Shown here: positions 20,922 through 32,165 of the stretch, piece after piece
Numbering within the stretch: position 1 is the first letter of the stretch
Layout of the letters: each line of letters opens with the position of its first letter
Source: Didymella arachidicola
Taxonomy: Eukaryota; Ascomycota; Dothideomycetes; Pleosporales; Didymellaceae
Direction of reading: 5' to 3'
Assembly: GCA_016630955.3 (NCBI GenBank)
Contig: CM049986.1
Location: forward strand, 496,001-560,000
Length of the DNA: 64,000 nucleotides
Notes under the pieces: model-generated
Told to the model about the DNA's origin: nothing
What the model saw: the letters and a program-made list of their open reading frames with translations, nothing else
Databases searched by the model: none
Program-made: the position numbers and the translations under genes

Positions 20922-21714
20922 TGTTGCGGTGAGATGTGATGGACAGGATCGTAGATGAGCTTTGGCTTGAGGACTTGGAGATAGGTGGTCGTGAAGCGGG
21001 AGTTCGGGCTAATTGCATTGTAAGACAGGCAGCCATGACGGCTGCAAGCCAGGGTGAGCAGGAATGAGCAATCCATTCGTGGGGCAGGTCGGCAGCCGCT
21101 CCTATGGAAGGTGCATATATAGGCGCAAGAGCTCGTGCCTGCAAGAGTGATGTCAATAGTGTTTGGCGGGCAGATGTAACATCAATGTTAGAGAGGAATG
21201 TAATATGCGTTGTACAGACATCTGCTGTGAGTGAGCCCTAAGACGGGTGTCCGGGTCACGATCTCGTCACTTTCGGTGTGTTGGCATCCCTGCGTGCAGA
21301 TACAAAGTGCCGACTGAGCATGAGTGTGCGTCCGATGTAAGGGCTTCTGTCGTGTACGTGTTCGGGAGTTTCAGGGGGCGTGGTGTGGTTGTAATGCGTT
21401 CTCCAAGGATTATCAATCGTGAAATGTCCGGTCCTTTACGCTACATTGACCTGCGCTCGTAAGCAGCATCTCTAAGTCGCAACGAATGCACATCAGCATG
21501 CATGTTGAGGTATCGTTTCATTCAGGAGCAAGTCCCAGTTCGTTGATTTCCTGGTTATCATCTCCTCGCATATCCTCCCCAGTCACGACACCTCGCAGCG
21601 CCGGACTAACGCATCCATGCCCTCATGATGACCATGTGAAAAACCGATCCATTCGTGAAGAACTCCGGAACCGAAGGAAAATGCCAACGCGCCACTTCTT
21701 CCCAAAGCGACCGT
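20922..21714. other. Intergenic region
   Basis: It contains the promoter of the gene at 20921 and the 3' flank of the eS28 gene. No supported frame, repeat or RNA was seen. Confidence 0.6.
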
Positions 21715-22093
21715 TTATCGCAGGCGGCGGGCCTCGCGCTCGGACTCGAGAAGGCAGAGGATGTCGTTCTCACGGACTGCTTGTGATTAGTATACAGATT
21801 GCAGGCATAGGGGAAGGCTGCGTACCAGCGCCCTTGACGTTGCGGATGATGGAACGGGTCTGGTCGTCCATGAACTCGACACGGCACTGGGTGACACCAC
21901 CACGGGAGCCTATGTCACCATTAGCCTGCATTCTCTGCTATTGCTCTGTTCTAAATTGTGCGCCTTGCAGCGTGCGGCCGTGCTTCTGCGCATCTCCTCT
22001 TCCTGCGCTGCCTCAGTGCGGGGATCGCGTACCGGTACGGCCAAGGACACGAGTGACCTTGACAAGCTTGACGGGGGCCTTAGCGGTATCCAT
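21715..22093 (-). CDS. RPS28: 40S ribosomal protein S28 (eS28)
   Basis: This very short gene has three exons, 22093-22033, 21909-21826 and 21776-21715, with introns of 123 and 49 bp, and encodes 68 aa. It is too short and too broken by introns to appear as one open frame. The protein starts 'MDTAKAPVKLVKVTRVLGRT', continues 'GSRGGVTQCRVEFMDDQTR' and ends 'ENDILCLLESEREARRLR', which is the nearly invariant eS28 sequence and normal length. eS28 sits on the head/platform of the small subunit near the mRNA exit channel. Intron 2 has an ACTAAT branch site before CAG. For that intron the CAG acceptor, not the AAG three bases upstream, gives the family sequence. Confidence 0.97.
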
Positions 22094-22592
22094 TGTGTGA
22101 GATTGTGTGTTCGACGGGAGACGGTCGTTCGGTGGATGTGCGCGGCGGATCGAGAATGAGCTGGCTGTTGGTCAAGAACTTCGTGACCAGAGTGGAATAT
22201 TCGCTAACGCTAGTGTGTGGTCGCGCCTGCCCTAGGCTTGCGAGTCACGTGAAGAACTCCTGCAGAACCTCACTTGCATGCAGTCGCGAAAAGCCCTAAT
22301 ATGCTTAGATCCCGATTGGATTACGTTATGCAGTGTGCATCTATTCGGTGAGCATCGTCGCGTTTATAGAGCACCGCCGAAGCAGCCATGGCGCGCGCAG
22401 AAGGTCTTGGTGAGGACAGCGGAGGCCGCCAGGAGTTTGACTGCGATCCACGCTCGTCGCAAACCTACCGCATTAGGCAACTGACTTTATCGGCATGCTG
22501 CAAATTATGCAGCGGTTGATACACAGGATCGACGATGCAGTCTGTAGGCGTCTGCATCATCGATAGCTTGGACTTGCATTGCTTGTCGACTC
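22094..22592. other. Intergenic region upstream of RPS28
   Basis: This is the promoter and 5' UTR of the eS28 gene plus the 3' flank of the alpha/beta hydrolase. Nothing else is supported. Confidence 0.6.
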
Positions 22593-24365
22593 TTAGGGAG
22601 TACCAGGAGCAACTTCCTGCGGCACTGACCGTTTCCTCGTCCTACCGCCAGATCTTAAGCGAGACATAGTAGGACGCCGTGAGGATTGCTCAGTCGAGGA
22701 GTCATGTCTTTTACCTGCGGACTTGACTGAAAGCGAGAGTGGCTCTTTGTCTCGCAGCCGCAGCCTCTTCGACGAAGCATCGCGAGTCCTTCGTCTCACC
22801 GAAGCCACCAACCGTCTTACAGATCTTCGCCTATGCTCAGCGATGGGTCTGGTCGAAGAGGATGAGGCATCATCATCCAATCCGTTGGACTCAGTCTTTC
22901 CCATTTCCTCTTCCAGCTCTCCCATATCAGAGTCGCTCTGCGATCAGTCAGTATGTGACTGCATAGCAAGATCTTGCGCAAGATGTCTCAAACCTCGATC
23001 GGTAGGGGGAACGAGTCCCTCACGCGCTGCAGCCAGATCTCGCTCGCACTAAAAGCAGGGTCCATAAGGTAGTTGTGTTCGGTGCCCTCCACCACGTTGG
23101 ACTGGTATCGATAGCTGTTGCGACTCGGCAGATACGGCGCATGCAGATTCTCTTTCCCGCAAGGCTCAGGCGTCAATTGATGTGACATCCAGCAGTTATC
23201 GAACCAGGTCTTGCCCTTCTCGCCTATCATAGCGTCCATCTGTGCGTGGAAGGTATCGACTGCCCACATCCTACAGACGCCATTCACACAGTCTTCTTCG
23301 TTGATCATCTTCGATATTAAAGGTACTGCGTAGTCGAAGTCGGACCAAAAGATGCTGGGAGAGCACCAAGTTATAGAACGAGGCTTCCGCAGAAACAGTT
23401 GCACGTCCGCCTTGATGCCATCCATAGATTCAGCGAACAAGAATGCCGTGATGTATCTGCGAAGTTCCTCCACCACGGAATCATCGTCCAACGATAAATC
23501 GGATGCTTCATTGTGCGAGAACAACGAGGTTCCTCGTGTTCGCATGCTCAACATTGTTGGTGCCAAAGGAACAGGAGCTGGCGCTGATCCTGAGGGTGGC
23601 ATTGAACTCGAAAGGTGTATCGAGTCTCTGATGCCTTGCACGAAACCGCCGCCGAGCCCAGGCAGAGGAGTGACGTTGTCGTTCACGAACTTTACAATTG
23701 AGATGAACTTGCCAAAGACAGGCGCAGGAAGTAACTCAGTAGCTCGCAGCTGGTGGATTCTAGAGTGTGAGTGGTGCTGTGTTGGATCACTTGTTAGCAC
23801 ACAGTTGTCACCTATGAAGCGTTCAAGTTTGAACATCCTCAGCGCTTCATCAAAGTCAGAGTACCTACGACCCAAGGAGCAAAGAAGCAGATGTAGGGCG
23901 TCTCCGGATGCAATAAATACGGATACGTGAGCATGGTGTTCAGTAGGTAAATGTCGCCACCGCTGTGGCTTGCGAGAGACACGTGGGTGATGTTTAGATG
24001 TGCCAGCAGTGACGGTACAATTTCTGCGTCTGTCAGCTAGGCTTTATAGTGGTGCCTGCTCATATAGACCGACCGAGCCAGGTCTGTATGCGCTTTTCCA
24101 GATCCACAACCTGGCTTCCACCAATGCCAGGCCTGTCTGGGTGGATGATTCTGACGTTATACGCTTTTGCCAGTTGGTCGAGAGGAGAATAACAGAAGCG
24201 AGAGCCCATCAGTGCACCGCAAAACAGCACAACCGCGTTACTTTCTGCATCGCCGTAGTCCGCATACGATATTCGAAACGGTGTATGTCGGCCTGTACGA
24301 GGGTTTGGTGGAAGAACGTGGCTCTTGTGGAAACGGACGTCGCAGAGAAAGTCAAGAACTGACAT
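22593..24365 (-). CDS. Alpha/beta hydrolase-fold protein with basic C-terminal tail
   Basis: There are four exons: 24365-24074, 24023-23869, 23776-22994 and 22937-22593. Introns are 50, 92 and 56 bp and the protein is 524 aa. The fold is shown by 'VVLFCGALMGSRF', 'IIHPDRPGIGGS' and the nucleophile elbow 'SLASHSGGDIYLL' (Ser in S-H-S-G-G), then 'YPYLLHPETPYICFFAPWV'. A His-Asn block near the end of exon 3 ('EGTEHNYLMDP') is a candidate for the catalytic His. It is an esterase/lipase-type protein; the substrate is unknown. The last exon adds about 115 residues of Arg/Ser-rich, disordered sequence. Its donor (GTTTGA) is weaker than others here. Without splicing, the protein would end two codons into the intron after 'SFPLPIEV'. 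The first in-frame ATG is 24365. Confidence 0.82.
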
Positions 24366-25837
24366 GGCCGGTAAGGTGAACAATGAACAGCCACCGTTTG
24401 TGCTGCTGACGATGAACCACGGCACGGCGAAGGAATACCTAGGAATGAGTTGCGTGAGGGTGAGCTGACAGGCGCGAAACGTGTGTTCCGGCAGTATGGC
24501 ACAGGAAATGATGACTGGTGGACGTAGAAAGAAACAGCATGAACGAAGGCTTCAACAGTACGAAAGAGCTCTTGGTTCGTCGAGGAAGGTAGCCTTCAGT
24601 GAGAAACGACGATATATCACCGAGCTCTCGCGTCGTAAAAAAAGTCGAGCACAGGTCAAAACTTCCTCGAAATCGGAGGAACTTTCAGAGGCGACGTGGG
24701 CATGAATCTTGTGCTGCAATACATGCTGCTGGTCACTCTGAACCTGCTGTCAGTTCCGGCTGTTTCTACGAAGGAGTTGCTGGCTGCTGCTTGATCGAGA
24801 AGATCGTTTTTGATGCGAATTCGGCCTGATGATCATTGCGTGATCGTAAATGCCGCAACAACGGCATTTCGCAGGTCATCATGGACCACTCCCAGGTGGC
24901 GCTGGCTGTGAGATTGCTGATGAAGTCTGTATTCTGGTACGCACGAGCGGACAGCTGTGCGGCCTCTCAAGATGCTGACAGTCGACCGATGAGAGCCCCG
25001 CGTGGGTGGGGTAGCTGGTGCTCGCGTGTCGTCGACTCGTCGCTGTTCTTGTTTAGCGGAGTCTCGTGCCGAACCAAGGACGAATGGCACAGCCAGGGCA
25101 GCGGCCGAGGCCTTGCCAGAGAGGTCGTGAGGGCATGCGCACGTAATTCTGTAGTGTGAAACGGTTCCTGGAGTCGTGTGTGGCGTCTTATCTTTGGCCA
25201 AGACACCACAAGCTCACAGCTCGATTGTACCTAGTGGCTGGCTACAGCCCGCGTCGTTTGTCTCACAACCGGAACCCTCACGACTCAGAGTGCGCGCGAC
25301 AACACAGTGAATGTTGGCAGGCATGTGAGATCGCGCGCAACGTTCAATTTCCCCACACCGAGTTGAGTCGGCCCGCCATACATCTCGTTTCCGATTTCCA
25401 AACCTTGGAATCCTCCGTTCAAAGCCAGTGAACGTCATCCCGCCAGCGTCCCCTCAACACAGGCTTGCAGGTTCCGCGAGCGCATCTGTCTGCTGCATGA
25501 GCTTCTTGTAGCCTGCCACTGCCTAGGATAGTAGTCGCCTGCGCCACGCGCCTTCTGCGTTCAGTAGGGAAGCACCGATAGTCAACCACTCGTTGGGTTG
25601 CATGACCTATGTCCTTGTGACGCCTGCTATCTCCCATCATCACCACCACCACGCCGCCGATATCCCACTCGCTAATCGTGCCACGAACATCGAGATCCCG
25701 GTTCGCACAGACTACGAGATACTGCAATCAGACGTTTGGGCATCACTGGCCCACCTTATAATAATCCCGGCGCGTCCCGCCTGACGAACAGACTCTACGC
25801 ATATTGCTATTTTTGACTATCCTTCACCGACCTCAAT
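24366..25837. other. Long divergent promoter region
   Basis: This is 1.47 kb between the start codons of the alpha/beta hydrolase and the SIP5-like gene. Frames up to 122 codons overlap on both strands but none is convincing. A short CAT/CAC-rich run occurs near 25637-25655. Confidence 0.6.
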
Positions 25838-28536
25838 ATGGGCAACAGCCAGGGTAAAGAATCGCAGCCGCCCTCACGAGGCGGACACGTGCGTCGATCG
25901 AGTGCCCACGCCTCCGCCGCATCGCCTACGAGTGCCTCGGGGCCCAGCGGATCGTCACACGAGAGATCGAATAGTGGTGTAGGACTGTACAGTGCAAGAA
26001 GCGGGAGAGGGAGCAGACATGATCTGTCTTTCCTTGGCATTGGCGGAAGCAGCAATGCAGAACGCGATCCTGCTCTAGAGCCACGGCGCGAGACGAAAGC
26101 TGAGCGGGAAGCCCGCAAGCTGGAGAAGGAGCGCGTGCTAAGGGCGCAGGAGCGTGAACGCAGCATCAAGGAAGAGGGTGTTGACGGGGCGTTCTTGGTT
26201 ACATTGGGCACGTATACTGGACCTGAAGACTTCAGCAAGCCGGTGGTGCGCCAATTGCAGGTGCGCGGATCTTTCGTTCAGGCGTCTTTGCTCAAACTGA
26301 CAACTGCTAGATCGAGCGACGCCTGGCTCCCTTTTGGAAGGGCCTCGACGACCATTCGGATACCTGGACTGAGCATCAGCTGGTGGCCGTCGCGAATGGC
26401 CTCCCACTGCCTGCCCCAGATGAGATTCCGCCAGAAGAACCTCCTCGACCGTCGAACCACCTCAGCCCGGCATGGAATCCGCGCTCTTCTGATTCCGCCC
26501 TCAACAATCTAACAGTCCCCATAGGCGCGCGCTCCATCTCACAAAGCTCAGACCGTTCTGGCAATCTGTCGCCGTCACATCCCGCCTTCTCTCTTCCATC
26601 CCCTGCCTCCCCGATCGCGCAGAATACCCAAAGCACTAGCTCGTCGTCTCCTTTCTTCCGTGGACGAGCCAAAACACTGGCTTCTCTTGCCAGCGGCTCG
26701 CGCAATGCTTCACAGACCGAAATGGCTCCTCAGGAGCTGCATCTGCCCAAGGATCCATACGTCAACGGACAGCGAGTCGAAGTCTTTCTGTATAAGAACG
26801 CATCAGAATGCCCAATCTGCTTCCTGTACTACCCGCCATACTTGAATAAGACAAGGTGCTGCGATCAACCAATCTGTTCTGAATGCTTCGTACAGATCAA
26901 GCGACCTGATCCACATCCTCCTGAGCATCACGGAGAAGAGCCGCCTCCGAGCGAGGAGCCGCAAGAGGAGATCCAGCTGGTTTCAGAGCCAGCGGCTTGT
27001 CCATTCTGTGTGCAGCCGGAGTTCGGTGTTACATACGAACCGCCGCCGTTTAGGCGTGGATTGGTTTACGCCCATCAAACTCAAGGCATGCACAGCGCGA
27101 CTTCTGCAATGTCATCTACAACGTCGGTTAATTCTTCCGGTGTCACGTCTCCTGGAGGAGGCAGAAGGAGAGCAACGTCACTTGCGGTGACCGATAAGAC
27201 GGTCATCACAACCGATATGGTGCGACCCGATTGGGCGAAGAAGCTGGCAGATGCCAAATCACATGCACTTCGAAGAGCAGCTGCAGCAACAGCGTTGCAC
27301 AATGCCGCTTACATGATGGGCAACATCCAACAACAAGAAAGCCGCGGGTTCGGTATTGGCAGGCGTCGACGCAACATGTTCGGCACAGACAGCGGCGCAA
27401 GCAGCGGCGTAGGTACCCCGAGAAGAGAAGGCGATGCCTCGTCCGGCCGTGGCGAGATTTCAGGTGTTCTGTACCCCGGAAGGCATATTTCGAGACGCGG
27501 AGGAGGCAACAGACTGGATGATCTCGAAGAGCTGATGATGATGGAGGCTATCAGGCTAAGTTTGGCCGCAGAAGAAGATCGCAAAAGGAAAGACGACAAG
27601 GAAGCTGCCAAAGAAGCTAAGAAAGAGGAAAAGAAAAAGGCCAAGGAGAACAAGAAGGTAGCGAAAGAGCAGCGCAAGATTGGCAGTGGCTTCCATCCCG
27701 TCAATATCGACGGTTTGGACGACACTGCCGCCAGCTCGTCGGCAGCCGGCAAGGGCAAGGCAGTGGACAGGTCCGGCGGCTCCGTTGGCTTTAACCCTAT
27801 GAGTGAGCCCACTTCGACCATTAATGCGCCATCTTCGAAGGAATCTCTGAAGGAAGATGCGCAGAAGCATCTCGAAGATAGTCGCGCTCACATCCAAGGG
27901 AGTAGCTCGAGCAACTTGGCCCCGTCTGATGCTCTGCACCAGGGAGATTCACCGTCACACCGGTCGGTCCTACGCAACTTGTCGAACGACTCCTCGTCTG
28001 CTTCATCTTACTCCGAATCTCTACAAGAGACGATGCGCGATGAGGGTCAGAACAACATTGCGCCTGGCTCTTCATATGAGCCAAGCCCCAGCGCATCAGG
28101 TCTCAACCTCAACCTCAGCCGCGACGAGACGCCACCTGGAGCCTTGTCCAGCACTGAGCCCATGTTCAATTTTAGCGCTCTGCAAGAGACACTAAGCCAT
28201 GGAGACGACAAAGCCGAGAGCGGGCCACAGTTCATCGAAGATGTCGGCGATCCAAAACCTGCCCTCGCACCAGCTCCGCTTAGTCTTCGCGGCGCAGGAC
28301 CGTCTTCAAGCCCAGCTCCTGAATGCTCAGAAACTGCAGAGCTCCTTGCTGAAAGCACAGTCACACTGAAAGCGTCCGAATACTCTAGTGCTTCGAAGAC
28401 AGATGTCGACGATGACGAGATCGAAGCGACGCCACCAGTTCAAGCAGTATCCGAAAATCACGCCTACGAACAAAAGCATATTGGGGAGGTTGAGATGCTA
28501 GACAACAATCGTCTGAGCCACCAAGCCACCCAGTAA
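25838..28536 (+). CDS. SIP5: SIP5-like protein with Cys-rich zinc-finger region
   Basis: There are two exons, 25838-26260 and 26311-28536 (50-bp intron), giving 882 aa. It begins MGNSQGKE, a Gly-2 start that might be N-myristoylated, followed by a disordered Ser-rich region and a charged coiled stretch (ETKAEREARKLEKERVLRAQ). The junction reads 'RQLQ-IERRLAPFWKGLDD', a hallmark of fungal SIP5. The central domain has a RING-like Cys array ('ECPICFLYYPPYLNKTRCCDQPICSECF...ACPFC'). Later come 'LEELMMMEAIRLSLAAEEDRKRK' (UIM-like helix), a Lys-rich coil and a long Ser-rich tail. Yeast Sip5 binds the Snf1 kinase and the Glc7 regulator Reg1 in glucose signalling. That the fungal protein does the same is inferred from the family. 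Confidence 0.9.
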
Positions 28537-29707
28537 TCAATTCCTTGCTCTGCACATATCTTATATCTTATCCCATGGCATTTCGAACCGGCGTTAACAG
28601 GGCAGTAAGCGAGCGGTTGACGTGCTGATCGGTGGTCTCTACATCACATCCGGCACTGTCTTGGCTGTGCTTGCCATTATCATACTGGAGTTGGCAGCTC
28701 TCATCTCATTGGTTGATTCCTTTCTTCTTTGGGTGCTTGCGATCATCTGACTGGCGACGGTATTGCCGGTCCTGGCTGAAATTGGCGTGCATGCAATCAT
28801 GTGTAGATGAACGGGCGAAGTATACAATAGGAAGACTATGGAAGTTCTGAAATGAGAATGCATTTACAGTCGACATTGATCGACATCTACAAATGCATCA
28901 CACCATCTTCGCAACAAACGTGTCAGCGCACAATAACAGATGCTACTGCCAGGAAGGTGGATGAAGCCCGTGAACATTTACACTACCGTTGCAGAAGAAA
29001 CAGTATTACATGGCCTTTCTATGGCTCTCGGCTTCGAGCGACGACCGAAGACCTAGCTTAAGTCTTGGGGAGATGGAATAGACGATGGAGGCTTCAGCAA
29101 TCCGCATTCGCCTTCCTCAAACACGGTCCGTCGTGTTTCAGGTCCTCGTAAGCCTATGCACAGCATCACACCGAGCTCCGTTCTTGCGTCTCGCCAGATG
29201 CACCAGCATCCAACACCTTCGAACTTGCGAAAATCACCGCGCATCCAGACGTCTCTCCCAACCTCATAGCCTCGCCTCTAACCCCATGCACGCTAGCGCG
29301 AACCGCGGAAGACGGCCAGGTGGACAGGCGACCCCAAACAACACACATTTCACACCGCCGCACGCTCGCGACTCCACCACGACGCATACCCGTGCAGAAA
29401 TCCTGTCACGCGCAACAGATCTAACGTGAAACTGATCGCTAGATGCCGCGTAAGGCTAGGGGCGTGACCGCTTTCCTGTAGGTTTGTGGAGAAATTGCTT
29501 AGGAAAGGCGGCTATTTTCTTTATTGGGATCAATCAAGGTGAACCGTACGACGACAGGCCTATCCCATCCAACCTCTCCGCATATTAAAATGGTCATTTG
29601 AGCTTTACTACAACCCCGTATTCCCATGTCCAGCTCCAACCTGCAAGATTAATAGCTCCTCGACTGCTGCACAGCTTGTTTCCTTCCAACCCGAGACACA
29701 CTTTTCA
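28537..29707. other. Intergenic region after SIP5
   Basis: Only short frames without motifs are present. The last ~120 bp before 29708 is pyrimidine-rich and could serve as a promoter for the small frame that follows. Confidence 0.55.
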
Positions 29708-29938
29708 ATGTTGACCGCCACTCCCAAAATGGCTAAAGCAGACGCCTTCCGCACCTGCATCGCAATTCTTCTCTTCATTCAGCTGACCTGCTGGGCACTC
29801 ACACTACTCGACCTGCTCAGTCCAGGACGCCCTGTCGTGCTGATGCGCACCTCCATGGATACCATCAATCAAATCTTCGCGAAACAGCAGCCGGCTGCGG
29901 CGCTATTATACAAGGACATTCGGAGCAAGATGTTCTGA
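29708..29938 (+). CDS. Possible small single-pass membrane protein
   Basis: The frame encodes 76 aa with one strong hydrophobic segment, 'FRTCIAILLFIQLTCWALTLLDLLS' (about residues 15-39), and a short basic/polar tail. An internal ATG at 29729 would give 69 aa. It lies in a gene-poor interval with a pyrimidine-rich upstream region. I recognise no family. Small hydrophobic frames arise by chance, so this is a weak call. Confidence 0.3.
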   Translation: MLTATPKMAKADAFRTCIAILLFIQLTCWALTLLDLLSPGRPVVLMRTSMDTINQIFAKQQPAAALLYKDIRSKMF

Positions 29939-31212
29939 GCGCTATCATTTAGAGCTCTGGGGCTCTTGCAGCGCCCATTGCGAGGGATGAAGGACACCGA
30001 GATCCCGCCCGAGATGACATCGGGAGGCTGACGGGCCCGGATACGAAGCAGATATGTGGTCAGCAATTCTTTGACAGGCTTCAACATTGCTTGATACGTT
30101 TGGAAATGTCCGGGCAACTGGGCCTGCTGTTCTTCGATCTGATGTTTCGGGCGCAAAGACGTAAGGCCACTGTCATTGCGAACGGATGTGGTAGTCTGCC
30201 ACTAGCGATACGTGTGATGGTCAGGAAGCTCTTCTAGGTGCCTCTAGTGTCATGTACAATAAGTACGCATTCACTTGAGGTCCTAAGCCATCGTTCGGGC
30301 AGACCTCCTTGCGCTCGACCAGGGTTAAATGGGACGACTGCAAAGGTCGTGACTGCAGCAGCCGCAGATGCTGGATGTGCATATGCCCAGAGCAGGTCGG
30401 GCTCTCACAAGGCGGACTGAAGATATCCGTAGCTAAGGAGGTCTGATTTGGTTGCGGAAAGCTATTGGGAAGCTGATTTGGACTACACGTTCTATCGACG
30501 TGAGGCGCCACTTCCTGGCGCCGGTGAATGCCTTCGGCACACTTACAACCATGATACAACTACGAATACACGGTTGTAGTTCAGGTCATAGTCATGTGAC
30601 GAATAGTATGGCAATATGGAAAAGCTGGAAAACAAAAGCTGGAACAGCGTGGTCCCCGGTAACGCTTCACGTTGCGCTACGTTCGCAAACATAATACAAT
30701 ACTCAATTCTTGCAAAGCTTCAGTTCTCTCACAGAATAATCTACCAATTCATTTCGACGAGTGAAGCAAATCGACAGTATGATCTGATGCCCCATATCGT
30801 TTACTGAACAGGCCGCGCAGTTAGGCCGCCAAGATCACCGAGTTCCATCGCAGCAGAGCAGCAGAGCAGGTCTGGATATGGCAAGGTATTTTCGGCAGGC
30901 TACTACGGTATGCTCAAGGTATCCGTTTTGGAATATGCTTGCTAGACGCGGAGTCTCGGCCCAATTAATAATCATCTGGAGCTCGATCAGGATCACACGC
31001 CAGCCGGATGGTACCGCCTTGGTCCGGAGAGACTCTGGGGTTGTCGCCTGGCCTGCTGGCCTCATAGGATAGGCGCAGTAGGGTAAGAGAGAAGCAGGTG
31101 GATACGTGTGTGGGTGTTGACTGTGGTCGTGGGTTTGACTCTGTTGGGTGTCACCACAGGCCTGTCTGCGATTCTGCGCTTCGTGTGTAGCTGCTGCTGA
31201 CTCTGTTGCAGT
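29939..31212. other. Gene-free interval
   Basis: No frame with protein-like composition or motif was found on either strand. It is part of a 5.3-kb gene-poor stretch between SIP5 and the MscS gene. Confidence 0.55.
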
Positions 31213-31758
31213 GTGTGTGTTTTCTTTGTTAGTGCACTGTTACGTCGCCTGGCCCATCCTCCAGGGTGCAGTTGTCTTCAACATATCGTTGAAACCTGGA
31301 GGGCGCCTGACGAGAACGGACCGTACAAATTCGAATGGAGAGACGATTTCAGCCGCGATATTGTCCCCAAGAACTGTCACTCTCATAATGACTACTGACG
31401 CTGCGCTCCTCTGTATGCTGCATTAGCAGCAGGCTGCACCAGTGTGGAAGCCGACATCTGGCTGACTCCCTCCAACTCGCTACTAGTCAGCCATTCCTGG
31501 CTCACCACCACGCGATACCGGACCCTTCGCTCCCTGTACCTTGATCCACTCACCTCCATGCTCTCAGCGCACAATGTCACGCCGGCCTCTGCTTTCCCAA
31601 AAGAAACCGGCCTCTTCGACGCCGATCCAGACATTTCCGTCCTCCTGCTCGTAGACTTTAAAAGCGATTGTTACTTGACCTGGCCAGCACTTCTATCACA
31701 CCTGCGGGACAAAGACTGGCTGACGTTCCACAAAAGCACTTCTGGAGGTTGCGGATGA
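31213..31758 (+). pseudogene. AIM6-like (PLC-like phosphodiesterase fold) pseudogene
   Basis: The frame resembles fungal altered-inheritance-of-mitochondria protein 6: 'FSRDIVPKNCHSHNDY', then 'APLYAALAAGCTSVEADIWLT', 'LLVSHSWLTTTRYRTLRSLYLDPL', 'GLFDADPDISVLLLVDFKSD' and 'WPALLSHLRDKDWLTF'. 'HSHNDY' and 'VEADIWLT' are the active-site strands of this GDPD/PLC-like fold. An in-frame TGA at 31396-31398 replaces what should be Trp in 'HNDYWRR', consistent with a TGG-to-TGA change. The frame ends at TGA 31756-31758, well before the expected C-terminal half. No start codon with a convincing upstream segment is seen. It is best read as a truncated, nonsense-bearing relic. Confidence 0.72.
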
Positions 31759-32165
31759 GCAGTACGATGCGACATACTCTTGCATGAGCTTCATAATCGC
31801 GAAGTTCGCTGTGGAAGGGGCTGTACCTATCTCCGAAATTCCTACGATAGCGTCTTTGTTTGAGAGTTCGCGGTGTCTTACGCCGTAGCCAGCATCTGTA
31901 TCAAGGCCGCAGGGGGCTCGTGTGTGATCTCGCGGGAGATGCGCTGCAGATCGTTACCGAACGCCTCTGCTGACAGCGGGTCGCATTCGCCCGGAAAGCA
32001 GGATGTGGATTCGAAGCTGCTCGGTTAGAAGCAACTCGTGCATGATGAAGTGTAGATTGGTAGATCCCAATTGATGATGTTCAGGCAGCTCAGATCAATG
32101 AATCGCGACGCAGACATGAGCTTGTGCGCCATCCCCTGAAACGCCTGAAAGATATCTAGCTGGCC
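31759..32165 (-). pseudogene. Coding-like relic of unknown family
   Basis: Read on the minus strand, several stretches look like protein but lie in different frames: 'FQAFQGMAHKLMSASRFIDLSCLNIINWDLPIY' (about 32150-32045), 'DPLSAEAFGNDLQRISREITHEPPAALIQMLATA' (about 31990-31885), and 'STANFAIMKLMQEYVASYCSS' (about 31828-31765). Stops and frame changes interrupt them; a short GTAAGA...TAG intron near 31840-31885 could explain one change only. I cannot name the family. It abuts the AIM6-like relic in the opposite orientation. Confidence 0.3.
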
